Assembly: GCA_001466705.2 (NCBI GenBank)
Contig: LATX02000189.1
Coordinates: forward strand, 930,001 to 994,000
DNA from: Moniliophthora roreri
Lineage: Eukaryota; Basidiomycota; Agaricomycetes; Agaricales; Marasmiaceae
Direction: 5' to 3'
Length of the DNA: 64,000 nt
Shown here: piece by piece, positions 11,703 to 23,000 of the stretch
Layout: the number at the start of each line of letters is the position of its first letter
Position numbering within the stretch: the first letter of the stretch is position 1
Notes under the pieces: generated by a model
The model's database searches: none
What the model was told of the DNA's origin: nothing
The model's input: only the letters and a program-made list of their open reading frames with translations
Made by a program: the position numbers and the translations under genes

Positions 11703-11903
11703 TAAATTGCACTATCAAGCTACACACAAATATCGCTACTTGTATCTTCTTGTATCTAATGGACTGTTACCGTAGTTAACCTCAATTCGTACCTCAACTT
11801 TGCCTCTCAACTGCTGGAAGCAATGTGACTGATCGGCCCTGACCTCCGGATTTGTACGTCATCAAGACGAACTACCACCACTACTCACTGCTACTCTTAC
11901 ACC

Positions 11904-12852
11904 ATGACAGCGCTGCGGTGAGTCTCTATCTTTGTCGCAAGCTCCATATTCTTATCCAGGTCCTCAATAGACGAATCCAAAAGGTTCTGATCTTTAGCCT
12001 TCCTCGGATAGCTATGCCACTCATCTAACAATCTTGAAGGAGCTAGCCGACATCACCACCAACCCGCTTGAGGTACGAATCAATTTCGATGCAATGCCTT
12101 TCCCCATCTCAAATATGATTCATCCCACCTTCCGAAGGGCCTTACTGTGGAAGCGAAAGATGACAATCTCTACGAGTGGAGTTGCGCGATCGTGGCTGCA
12201 GTTGAGCCTGCCTCTATCAAGGAGTAGAAAATAGACTGACTTGTTCACCAAGCCCGAATCGCCGTACAAAGGCGGGACCTACCGATTCACCTTAACGCTA
12301 CCTCCAAACTTCCCTTTCAAAGCGCCGGCAGTACGTGCATTCATCTATCTCTGACGCAGCACTGATAAACGACTCTTCGTGTAGGTTACCTTCCAGACAA
12401 AGATATATCATCCGGGAATTAATGAAGAGGGTGCTATCTGTGTACCGGTGCTCCGTGATGAGGTATCGTTTTTCGACAGCTCCTGCTTTCTTCAGTCGTC
12501 AATTTATCCCGCATTGGATTTAGTGGAAGCCTTCGGTATCCCTATCAACAGGCAAGCTTTGTTCCTGATGCATTTGTCGTGCGTGGAACTGATACCTTTC
12601 AGTGCTGTCAATCATACAAGAGAAACTGAATAACCCGAGCCCCGACGATCCCTTTGAGCCCGACATTGCTGCTGTACGTTTGCCAAAGCCGCCGCTCTCT
12701 GAGTTACTGATGTGTCCTGCAGCTTCTCAAGAACGACAAGAGCAAATTCCTGGCAACAGCAAAGGAATGGACGAAAAAGTCGGTATTCCCTCTCTCTCTC
12801 TCTCTCTCCCCTTCAGTTCTGTAGCTCACAGTTGGACAGATATGCAATGTAG
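11904..12852 (+). CDS. E2 ubiquitin-conjugating enzyme
   Basis: A UBC-fold protein of about 150 residues is recovered by joining nine short exons. It begins MTALRRIQKELADITTNP, continues SPYKGGTYRFTLTLPPNFPF, and reaches the catalytic region YHPGINEEGAICVPVLRDEW with the active-site Cys. It ends FLATAKEWTKKYAM. The C-terminal helices (LSIIQEKLNNPSPDDPFEPD) are typical for class I E2s without extensions. The usual His-Pro-Asn triad reads His-Pro-Gly. One intron (12552-12602) uses a GC donor, and the last intron carries a (TC)n run near its donor. The exact E2 class (Ubc4-like or UBE2L-like) cannot be set with certainty. Confidence 0.9.
12552..12602 (+). other. GC-AG intron in the E2 gene
   Basis: The exon ends ACAG and the intron opens GCAAGC and closes TTTCAG. 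This splice restores KPSVSLSTVLSIIQEK; no GT donor does so. Confidence 0.8.
12790..12808 (+). repeat. (TC)n microsatellite in last E2 intron
   Basis: An uninterrupted run of TC dinucleotides lies just after the donor of the last intron of the E2 gene. Confidence 0.9.
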
Positions 12853-13163
12853 AGCCAATCAGATTCCTGGGTAACTTGGGTGTTATGTTGTGATTCTGTA
12901 TTGTAGACTTTTGAGGTATTACTTGTTTGTCCTTGTTGTAGAAATAGCGAACACCCGTTGTCGTCGTTGGTGACGGTGTCGAGACGCCCTGCATAACTCC
13001 GAATTTGATCATACATTCCTTCAAAACTCGTTTTTCCTTTAACCATCATCTTGCTTTGTGGCCACCAACTCGTGCTGAACACGTTCTCAGCCGCACCTTC
13101 CTTTCCTGTTTTCGCTTGTATTCCTCAACGTGTTCCCAACGAGGCCATTTACCTGATCCCACT
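12853..13163. other. Intergenic between E2 and the large Ser/Pro-rich gene
   Basis: This 311-base gap shows no coding signal and no clear promoter motif. It contains the E2 3' UTR and the start region of the next gene. Confidence 0.5.
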
Positions 13164-16100
13164 ATGCACAGATTCCGGTCAGTTGTCACAGGACTACTAC
13201 CAGCTGCAGTTACTCACATCGGTTAAAGCAAAAGATCCGACGCGAAGACCACCCTTCCTCCCCTTCAAACTCAACCTCTCGCCGTCACAATCAAGGAAAC
13301 CTCATACCACCAGGAACAGCTGCCAGAGCTGCCTTCAGCGTTACCTTCTGCGGACGATTTTCGTACGTCGCTCATTCTGCCAGAGTCAGTTATTCGCTTT
13401 AGTATTTCTTTGGTTGGTGATTCATAACGAAATTGTAGTCTTTCGCGGCGGTTCTCTCTTCTGCGCGACTCGTCTGGAGACCCACTTTCGTTGGATATTC
13501 TCAAGTCCAGGCTTGCAGATCAGCGGGCTAGAGGCGCCGAGAACCATATAACAGAGGAGGAAGAGGACATGATATTAGAGACTCTTGGATTGCGACCCAG
13601 GACGCCGCTTTCGTCTGCAGAAAGGTCGCAAGAAAATCTATCATTGGAAGGTGGAAGCATGCGCCAATCAATACGGTCAAGCAATACACCTTCTTCCGTC
13701 TCTCCTTCGATATCTTCATCGCCCAGTGGTCGGTCAAAAAGATATAGCAATAATTTATTTGGTTCGGGAAGACTCAGAGATTACTCGTACAGTCGGATGC
13801 GCGCACAGAGCAGGAAGGATACCTCGTCGGTCGCCACGGTTGAATCACAAACACCTTCTAGTTCTCAAAACTCGACTCTCATAGCAGACGGCACAGCTTC
13901 AAGCTCGAGTGGCACCCCACCTACATCACACGATGAACCATCTTCCGAGTATCAAGCAAATAAATCGATGGCAAGTGCAGTATTCAAACGAGGATCATTG
14001 GCTTTGGAGGAAGCGATAAGAGAATTGGAGGAAGATGCGGATGACGAGATTGTCATGCCGAGGTCTGCACCTATCACCCGAACGAGTTTGGACCAACATA
14101 ATACTGTGTGTAATCTACTATTGCGACAAAATGCTTCTTATTCATTAATTTTTTAGCAGAAGGTGACATCCCGGTTATCCGGTACTTTCGAAGCTGGCAT
14201 GGCCATTTCTTCGGATACAACGGTAAGGACCGAAGAAGAGAATGCGCGGATGTCTCCCATATTATCGCGCGTTTCACCTGGATATGTGCCTGGTATGCCT
14301 CGACCAATGACACCTCATGACGACTTGGAACACGACACTCTTCGGTCGCACTCCACAACGCCTCGAGCCACACCATCGTCGACCTCGCCCCTAGATATGC
14401 AAGCTCCCACACCAACACCCTCCACTCGTCCACATTCACCATATACATCCTCATTTTTGCAGCGTAAAACTAGTGTGCAAAACGGGGAACGGAATAAAGA
14501 AACGGATGCAGTTCCAGCGGTCTCCAGCTATCATTGGCGTCGACCGTCCTCACCCTTATCCGGTCAACCACATCAACCAATGTCCATTCCTCAACGCCCT
14601 AGTACGCCTTCTAATGTGACATGGACCGTTCCCGCATCCAAACATTCGCCGCAGAAGCCAACTCCACATAGTAGAAATGGTAGTTGGTTCAGCGACTCCG
14701 GAGCGGGGAGCATTGACACACACGGTTCATACGAGAATTCCAAGTCATCCTCTCGTTCATTGCGTTCCCCCGCTTTGCCCGATTCCCCTGTGATGGGTCA
14801 TTCAACGATGATGTCCGTCAGCTCGACGTTTTCGGCAAACGCAGATATTCGACCGATTTCGCCCGTCTCTGGGCTTGGTCCCAGCCAGTCCTTCTCGGCG
14901 GTCTCCTCGGGAAGTAGGGCTATTAGGTCCACGACTCCTACACAAGCACCGTCACGCTCACCGACTTCACCCACGTTCTCGAGCTTCGACGCTTCCACCT
15001 CAAAGCATGGCAGCAGGCGTTCATCCAAGCAGAATTCAGTTTCTTCCCCGTTCTCTCTGACTGCTTTCAATCCTGTTGTATTCCATCCTATCGCCAGTTC
15101 CTCCCGCTCCTCGCTCGAATCGATGGGTTCCAGCTACCACTCTGGAGAAGGAGACCAGAAAGATCGCCTGGCAGCATTTGTCGACGTTGATTTGCAACAG
15201 CCGCTATGGCACGATATCTCTTTCCCATCGCAATCTAATTCCACGACTACGGGAGGTTCTCCCGATTTAGATTGGAATGCGGAAGACTTTATCCGTCGTT
15301 ATGCGGGTCTGAATAAAGCGGATATCGCAGCGGTTCAGGACAAGCTAGTAGGATTTGCCACTGAAAAGGCGGCTATGGAGTCTGAGAATCGTGAACGTGC
15401 TCCTTCGGTAAGAAAGCGAAGACCGTCTACATCCCAATCCAATTACTCATACAACGGTCGAGACACAAGGGTGAGCAGATTCACTTGTGATACATTTGCC
15501 GTTGAGCGCAGTTGAGCTAACTCTTGCATCGATAGATCGCTAGCCCTCCTCCTCAAAGCTCTACCACGAATACATTGAGCTCCGAGCAGATGTCTAAAGC
15601 CAGTGCATTACTGAAGTCGGTTGTGGACAGCATCCAAATGCCACCGCCCAGCCGTGCGCCAGCTATTGCTCAAAACGAGCCGAAACCTGATGAAAGCTTC
15701 CTTCCAGACTTCGGAGATGTTGCAGATGATTCCCCCACTGTCCGTCGGAATCGGGATCTTGCCCAGATCTTGTTTGGAGATGATAATGGTGATATTCAGA
15801 CGACCGGCTCGAGCAATGTCCTCTCCTCGAGCCAAGCAGATTCTGATCTGAACTTCATATTAGAGGGTGAAAACAAGCACCCGTCCCCCCCTACGCCGTC
15901 CACCATGTCTTCCAACCCTCTTATATCACCTACTGTATCTTATACTCCGTCAAGTAATCCATCCAACGCCCACCTACCCCGAACTCCAGAGTCGGAAGCT
16001 GACCTTGCCCGTGAAGTGCAACGGAAGGCTGAGGCCGCGATGCAGGCGCTCAAAAAGCCTTCAAAGGAAGGGCTGGCCTCTAGCCCTTCCCTTCCCCGAA

Positions 16101-17983
16101 AGCGTATTAATCCTCATCAAATATCCACACCAACGCTCGTCTCTGCGTCAACTAGCGTCGACACAATTCCATTGCGCACGCCAACTAACAGTCAGCCAGC
16201 ATCTAAATTGGGCTCCCGGTTCAAGAAATTGAGAGGCACTTTGCGGAAGAACACGCCCATGCCCACTGGAGAGGAGGTCACCCCTTACCCATTGGACATT
16301 CGTACGGCTCCTCTCCAGACGCAAACAGCTCAGTATGATCAACGGAAGCTCCACCCCATTGAAGGAATTCCTACCAGTGCAACTGAACTTGGCAAATTCA
16401 ATATACCTATTGCTCCCATCCCCAGCCCTCCGGCGTCTGCTGGGCCCGGATTAAAAGGGTTCATGGCTCGCTTCCGTGGCAAGCAACGCGTTCCCGAGTC
16501 ACCAGTCGAGCAGCGTGAAATGCACCTCAGGCCACCAGTACGTTCGGATAAACCTGTCCAGCAGTCACCTCCTGCAAGTGCTCCTGCAATGTATGAAGAT
16601 TATTCATCTAAAATCTCCGCGCCACCGGCTCTACAATTACCTCACCCTACTGCACCTTCTGATGGCCCATTTTCGGGAAAGGGAGCAATGACTGACGAAT
16701 CTACTGCCTTGCGTCAACTTTTCGATGCAGCCTCTAATTTAGGACTTGACCAGCAGAAGTTGAATGATCTGCTTCTCGTCCGTTCGGGTTCGACGTCGTC
16801 CAAATCGACCGATTTGACGATGCTGACTCGCAACACTTCTGTCAAAACGGAGGCTCGTGAGCAAACACAGGCGGAGCTGTTACCCCCCTCTATTAGTACA
16901 GATGACCCGGGTTCTCGTAGCAGGCCTGTTTCCAGGAGACCGTCCACTCGACAGCACGCGGAAGGCTCTCGTAAAGCCAGAGAACGTACGACAGACCCTT
17001 CGAGTGTCGTAGTTAGAAGGACACTTATTCTTCCTTCGGATGCACGAGCGCTTGCCCACCTTAGTACTCTTGTTCCAAGTGTACCTAACAAGCGCCACCG
17101 CAGAGCCAGTGGCGCCTCTACTACTAGCAAGAATGTCCCGGATCGTACGCCCACTCCTCCGCCTCGCTCACCTACGGGCCGCCGCTTTTCAACGGATACC
17201 CCTCCACCGGTGCCTCCCGTTCCGCGACCTGAAAATTATTTGATGGTACCTAATGGTTCTCATGAAAAATCTGGGTCTGCCTATGATTCTTTGTGAGTTA
17301 TAGCTAACGAAGACGGACATGACTTCAATGCTCACTCACTCCACTTGAATAGCTATGAAATGTACACTGATGAAAACAAAGGGAGCACATCGGACCATAA
17401 CCCAAGGGCGACGCTAGCGCCGGATGCCACTGCAGTTGAGTTCATTGAACTTGCCAGCGGAGAGACGATATGGTGAGACCCGACCACTATTATTGACGAA
17501 GCTAAAGTCTCAACACTTTACAGGCAAATTGTTAACGGGCTACGTGACGACGACGAGTCTGTCTACACGGGACGAGCAAGCTTTGATTCCGGATACGACA
17601 ACGACGAAAATGTACAAGTTTATGTCAAGGAGCATTCAAGGACGGGCTCAAAAGGAAGTGCATCTTCCTTCTTTTCACGCAAGAAGTCTATGCACAGCAA
17701 GAGCAGGCCTGAGACAAGAGTAAGTTTACAGCGATTCCTTTCTTGTTATTATGTGGTGACATCCTCTTTTTAGGTGTACTACGGCTCTGCGAATCAGATT
17801 GGGCTTCTAATCGAAGGTATTTCGCAAGGAATGGATGCAGGATCCTTCAATATCATGCCCGACTACTCGACTCCTGCTGGCCATTCAGCCACATCTTCCT
17901 TGTCAGAAACAGACATGCACCATTGGACAGTTGAGGAAAGATTGGAACGAATGCTTGGCAGACTCCAAAGAGGCGAGACATGA
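13164..17983 (+). CDS. Large Ser/Pro/Thr-rich protein, function unknown
   Basis: The model joins a five-residue first exon (ATG 13164; intron 13179-13228) to a long, mostly uninterrupted reading frame with seven introns, giving about 1,480 residues. The N-terminal 120 residues are ordered: DDFRTSLILPDLSRRFSLLR, SLDILKSRLADQRARGAEN, ITEEEEDMILETLGL. The middle 1,100 residues are low-complexity, with many Ser-Pro and Thr-Pro sites suited to proline-directed kinases and short basic patches (GSRFKKLRGTLRK, GLKGFMARFRGKQR). The C-terminal 180 residues look ordered again: EFIELASGETIWQIVNGLRD, a Lys/Arg-rich SFFSRKKS segment, VYYGSANQIGLLIEGISQ, and a final helix WTVEERLERMLGRLQ. I do not recognise a named domain. 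The pattern suggests a phosphoregulated scaffold, but that is inference. Confidence 0.8.
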
Positions 17984-19375
17984 TTGGACTTCACTGATAA
18001 ATATTTAGTTTAACTATGTGGACAATCTTCACTGGGATTTAAGTATTAGAATACATATTTTATTAAATAAAATTTTGGAAGTCCTACACAATAGATTATA
18101 TCCCATGTGAGTCCATGTACCTCTGTACGCACAGTGACAAAAGACATTCCAGGAGCAACATGTCGTCCATAAACTTATACTGCAGAAGTCCGTGAGATGG
18201 CCCGACTGCTGTACTGGAGACGTATCGCCGGAATGCGGCAATATGGTGGTTTGGGAGCATATAGAGCTAACAAAACGGGAGATGAGTATCCTTGATTCCG
18301 AATGATTTATTTCCGCTCACATCATATGAACTTGGGCTCCCTTGGACTCTTCGCCACTCAAATCGTCTTCCATCAGTGGAACTGAAACTCCGCGCACTAC
18401 GAAGCAGATACTCAGACAACAAGAAAATCAACCAAGGAGACGCGTATTACTTGCTGGAGGAGCCAGGTAACATGAGGTGCGACATTGGGAAACTACGCTG
18501 TCCCACATATACGTACCCTAGATGATTACCGGGACCCCATTCGAAAGATGCGATGGCGTCTCTCCCTCTTGATATCTGACGATGTCATCTCGTGATTAGG
18601 ATGGTGCCTTCTTCCAGGAATTGCCCACGTACTATGGTTCTTTTGTTTGCCATCGGCCTTTCATATGTTTCAAATGAAAAATATATCGGTTTCGTATCGT
18701 CCTCGCCAATGATTGAACCTGTATGTTAGACCATCGTCAGCCAGCCTGTTCAGCGAGTGGGAACGAAGACGCACATGACCGGGGGTCTTCCTTCGCTCCA
18801 ATGAAAAACAAGTCATATGTTGGATCATTGTCCATCGGTGAGGTTGAGATATAAACTCTTAAGCAAAGGGCCGTTCTTATACGTGGCCCACAAGCCCGTG
18901 ATAGGCGCATGGGAACCAACGGTGGCGCAAAGAAAGCGTATGGCCTAGACGCCCTTGACAATGGGATGTGATAGACCCAGTCGCATGAGCATGGGCGCTC
19001 GCATTGTCAGGGCAAAACCTGCTGTGTTCCCTCTATCTGAGTCCAGTGACAGTGGCGAACAAGGAGTCCAGCTTTTTATCGGCGCATCGGAACTCGACTA
19101 AAATAGCGTGAGCCCCATGATGACCATACTCCCGTCCCCTCGGATACAATACACAGCGCGGGTCAGGTAGTGTGTGTGGTCACGGAAGAAAGCTCTCTCG
19201 TCGAACGGAAGGCCCAGCGCAAGGCACTTGCTCATGGGGCTGATGCGGTCAGAAGGTCTGATCAGAAATGCCAGCATCATACATGAATATTCTGAATCGT
19301 TTACGGGGCAGTTCACGAGTGTATTCCTGCGGCGCTTGTAAGCAAACTACACATCTTCCTGACGATAAAGACACC
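17984..19375. other. 1.4 kb without a supported gene
   Basis: Between the large Ser/Pro-rich gene and the BTB gene I find only ORFs shorter than 80 codons on either strand, with no homology I recognise and no consistent splice pattern. An AT-rich segment just after 18,000 fits the 3' UTR of the upstream gene. No tRNA B-box, repeat array or mobile element end was seen. Minus-strand ORFs at 18737-18961 and 19098-19316 are the only slight candidates. Confidence 0.5.
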
Positions 19376-20732
19376 CTAGGAGTTAACCTTCCACAGCTGC
19401 CGCTTACGCATTTTCCGCGTGACATGGACTGCACTTCCTCCGGAATACCCACCCCCAAATGCAAGCACAACTGTTTCCTCACACCCGGGTCCACGAGCAA
19501 TTCCACGCTTCCTAATTTCAATTGCGTCCTTTGCAAATTTGAATCGTGATTGGTCAGAACCTGGTAGAAGTTTGAGCACCTTAGATATCATATAGTAGAC
19601 TAGAACACACCTATCTGGAAGCTCGGCGATTCAACAGCCTCCTTAAACATGTCAAATGGAACTCGGGAGAATATCTGGAGTAGGACTTCGCGGTTAGACG
19701 TCCCTTGAGGAGGGCCGTTAGGTGAGGATATCTCCAAAACCTCGGGAAGAGTGACCACCAAGAAGTGGAAGATGTCGTCACGCAAACGCTGTGCGTAAGG
19801 TCCAAATATCCTGGTGCGGGATACATCGGGTGTATTCTCGCCATTGGACGATGATAGAGACTCAGTAAATTCAAGCCAAGAATCAATGGTATCGACAGAT
19901 ATAGAGCGCCTGCAGGTTTCATAGGCATATTCGCATAGATTATCCATACCGCCCAATAAGCAGCCTGCGGCGAGTGCCGCGCGCGCGTTATCAGGGCGTA
20001 TGAGATTAAGAGATATTGACGAATAGAGATAACCCAGTGCTGTAGAAGAAATGCTTTAGGGATAACTGAATTGCATGGGCGCGAACTGGAATGATGTACC
20101 TATGGCAAAACCCTAGAACTTGATCAGGTCGAGAACTTTACAAAGAATTTGTTTAGGACGTACCTCCTGCGTGATCTCTGGCTCGTGCTCTATCGAAACA
20201 AATATGGTGCGAGGCCCAACAGCTTGTGGTGAAGTGGACATCAGCTGTACTAAGAAAGGTGACCGGGAAAGGAGAAGTGCATGTAGACGATAGACATTTT
20301 GATGTACATGCTAGAAAGACCTCAGAACCATGCCGGGGAAGATGAATGTCAGAATCCCTCACCAATATGGTGTCGGCATATTCCTGGGAGAAAATTGCGT
20401 CAGAACGCGATGAATACAAAGCAGGAACAACACGTACGCCTCGTTGGAAGCCGGACTCGTAAAGGTGGTCAATTATCTTTTGGTCGTAGTGTTGGTCGCG
20501 GTTGAGATTCTGATACGAACTAAATCGAAGAAAACAAGTGTTGAGCACCGAACACGTCACTAGACCGAGGAAACCGAGTGTTTCTATGAGAGAAATTTAC
20601 GCACTAGGATGCACCGTTTGTGCGTTGGTTGTCAAAGTCGGGACGCGTGTCGCTTGAAAGAGACCCAGATGGCGCTGGGCCTTCATGAGATTTTACGCCG
20701 TTGAGAAGGCTATGGTCTCCGTTTGGATGCAT
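19376..20732 (-). CDS. BTB/POZ-domain protein, germ-cell-less-like
   Basis: Seven exons from ATG 20732 to TAG 19376-19378 give a protein of about 330 residues. After a short polar N terminus comes the BTB core: DQHYDQKIIDHLYESGFQRG, EYADTILHVHQNVYRLHALL, LSRSPFLVQLMSTS. Then GFAIALGYLYSSISLNLIRP and a BACK-like helical region: AAGCLLGGMDNLCEYAYETC, RLRDDIFHFLVVTLPEVLE, FSRVPFDMFKEAVESPSFQ. It ends HVTRKMRKRQLWKVNS. Such proteins often act as Cullin-3 adaptors or in nuclear envelope and transcription roles; none can be assigned here. The first intron starts inside a Tyr codon (TA|T), which fixes the upstream ATG at 20732. It is divergent from the NTAQ1 gene with 142 bases between starts. Confidence 0.82.
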
Positions 20733-20874
20733 ATTGAGGATAGAACGACAAGAAAATATGCTGTTTTACAAGATGGAGAGCAAGGAGCAGGGCAGGGAGC
20801 ACAGTGGAGAAGAATTACAAGTCTGAAGGAAAGCCTGAGAGTCACACTTGCCAGTCACAAGCCAGTTTTCAGCC
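20733..20874. promoter_or_regulatory. Shared intergenic promoter region of BTB gene and NTAQ1
   Basis: There are 142 bases between the two start codons of divergent genes. It is purine-rich on the + strand. No TATA box is evident. Confidence 0.4.
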
Positions 20875-21729
20875 ATGACGCTCTCTCCTCCGCTTACGCC
20901 CACCGATAGACAGTATACTCTGTTCTGGTGCGAAGAAAACGTCTATCTACTCGCTCAAAACTTTCTCAGAGATGCTCAAATTGTTTCAAATTGGGATCTT
21001 TTCGCGGTCTTTATCTCAAACGCGGCTCAAACCGTGCGTACTGTCCTATGGCTCGTTCGCGATTACACAAACTATCCACTGCAGGTAGCTCTATGGAACC
21101 AAAAACTCGCTCAGGAACCTGGACTTCCTGTTGTCTGGGACTACCATGTCATCCTGGTTCTTCGCTTAAGATTGAAAAACCCAGGGGACCAGCCCGTGGC
21201 TTGGGTCTACGATTTTGATACCATCCTCTCTTTCCCAACCTCGTGGACAGGCATATTTAACTTCTATTGTTACCACTGAACGTTAAATCTTACGCTCAAC
21301 CTCTAGATTATTTTGGAAAAACTTTTTCAGCACACGTCCTACCGAACTTTCAGAGGTAAGTGGACTCTCGGTGAACAGGTCGAGGGGATCACAATTACTT
21401 GCAGTTCATTTCGAGTAATACCCGCAAACGAGTACATTGATCACTTTGCGTCGGATAGATCACATATGGTGCATTCCTTTTCTTCTCGTACCCTCAACGA
21501 TTACTATACGATGCGCAATTCCTAGCTATTAGCACAAGAAAGTGAAGACGCGGACCCAATATATCTCAAGCCTCCACCTCCATATCCTTGCATATGCGGA
21601 CCAAGCTCAAAGCTCAGGGGTGTTGCTCATAATTTGCCCGGTTTTATATCAATGTGGTCAACAGATGGATATGGGAGGGTGTTTTCTTTCGAGGACGCAG
21701 ACACATTTTTCTCGGGTTTGGCAATCTAG
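20875..21729 (+). CDS. Protein N-terminal glutamine amidohydrolase (NTAQ1 family)
   Basis: This enzyme deamidates N-terminal Gln to Glu on proteins, the first step of the Arg/N-degron pathway for Gln. The model from ATG 20875 to TAG 21727-21729 has five exons and about 210 residues, the usual size. The catalytic Cys lies in YTLFWCEENVYLLAQ, the His in PVVWDYHVILVL, and the Asp in WVYDFDTILSFP, so the Cys-His-Asp triad is complete. C-terminal motifs FRVIPANEYIDHFASDRSHM and WSTDGYGRVFSFEDADTFF also match the family. The intron at 21251-21306 needs a GC donor (GCATAT). It is divergent from the BTB gene and convergent with ATP12, 56 bases apart. Confidence 0.92.
21251..21306 (+). other. Probable GC-AG intron in NTAQ1
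   Basis: Joining TSWT to DYFGKTFSAHVLPNF in frame requires a donor at GCATAT, which is weaker than the usual GCAAGT; no GT donor gives the right phase. Confidence 0.6.
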
Positions 21730-21785
21730 ATGTCTTGTATTGTATCACTCTAGAGTAAAGCAGATATTTGAATTGTCCCAGGGCT

Positions 21786-22946
21786 CTAGGAGTTGACGAG
21801 AAGACATGATGCACTAGCCAATTGTCGTCGAATATCTTGAAAGTCGACATCGTGCGCTGGACGTGGTACTTGTAAGACAAGAACGGGGGATCCCAACGAC
21901 TACTCACTGTCTTCTACTTCACCCCATCTCTGGATTTGACTCTCTACTTCCACTCGAGCAGCTCTTGATGCCTGTTCAATAGTCAAGAACCGTTCGACCA
22001 AACCCAGACCAATCATGAATGATTTTGATGCGTATGTCGCACGCTCCATAGCTTATTGTAAGTCAGTAGGTGTCCTTAGATAGAGAACGAGTATTCTTAC
22101 CAGCCATTTGCCAGTGATCAAAGCCCGCTAGGACTTGAGCTAGTTTGGTCTTGGTATCTTCAGGCTGTCCATCGAAAAGAATAGAGTCTGACTTGTTAAC
22201 CCGAGCACCAAAGCTCCTGCGAATCCACGCCAATATAGGATCCCAATGCTCTGTCTGCATTGCTACCAGGTGTTCGGGATAGTCCTGATAGAAACTGGAA
22301 AGTCGTAAGTATTACGACCTGATGGAGATGCCGGAGACACACCATATGGTATCTGTATCCATGTATTCCAAAAGGGCTTTGCTAACTGTTTCGCGGGACC
22401 GTTTTTCAGCCAAGGAATCGATTGCCCGAGAGACTAATGAGGTCTGACCGCATTCTAATTAGCAAGCACGAGGTATGAAAAAGGAATTCATCCTCACCAT
22501 AGGTAACGCATGGGGTTTTATCAACATCTCTGTGTTTTCCCACTCCGTTGCGACCAAGGTCGCTACCAAGTGCTTCGCATGGGGTAGTAAGAGGGTGTTC
22601 CCGGAAGGCGTTTTCAGTGCGCGTTTATCCAGCGTGACGACGTATCCATCCATTCTTTTTTCGATATCAACGTGTTTCCAAAAACGTTTCATGGTCTGCT
22701 CGGCACCTGAGTAGTACAAATCAATTCGTCAAGGACTAGAAAGGAACAGCAAAGAAATGTACGGTTGGTCTCTGTAACTGGGGCACCCTCGGGTGTCAAA
22801 GTACTTCCCGCTCCATCTTTGCGAGCCAAGGTGTTCGACAGATATCTTCTGCATTTCGAGGAAGAGTTAGATACGGTGACACGATGAGGCAGTCTTCCAA
22901 ACTGCGAGCGAAGGGAAAGAAAGTTCATGACATAACCACGTGGCAT
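21786..22946 (-). CDS. ATP12: F1-ATP synthase assembly factor Atp12 (ATPAF2)
   Basis: Atp12 is a mitochondrial matrix chaperone that binds F1 alpha subunits before hexamer assembly. From ATG 22946 six exons give about 290 residues. The N terminus (MNFLSLRSQFGRLPHRVTV..RYLSNTLARKD) is basic and Ser-rich, as expected of a mitochondrial presequence. Family motifs: RFWKHVDIEKRMDGYVVTLD, KRALKTPSGNTLLLP, ATEWENTEMLIKPHALPMTS, WYQDYPEHL-like CFYQDYPEHLVAMQ, FDHWQMAAMERATYASKSF, and the C-terminal RRQLASASCLL. The second Met of MPRGYVMNF is an equally good start. It is head-to-head with MSH3, 54 bases between start codons. Confidence 0.93.
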
Positions 22947-23000
22947 CTCTGACGCGTCTCAAGCGCGGCAAACATTCACACCTTGACTTTACTCTCACAC
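22947..23000. promoter_or_regulatory. 54-base bidirectional promoter, ATP12/MSH3
   Basis: Only 54 bases separate the start codons of the divergent ATP12 and MSH3 genes. Either each transcription start lies very close to its ATG or each core promoter overlaps the other gene's 5' end. Confidence 0.6.

Noticed and set aside
19098..19316. Minus-strand ORF downstream of the BTB gene as a separate gene
   Set aside because: Only about 70 codons, no homology recognised and no supporting splice or promoter signals.
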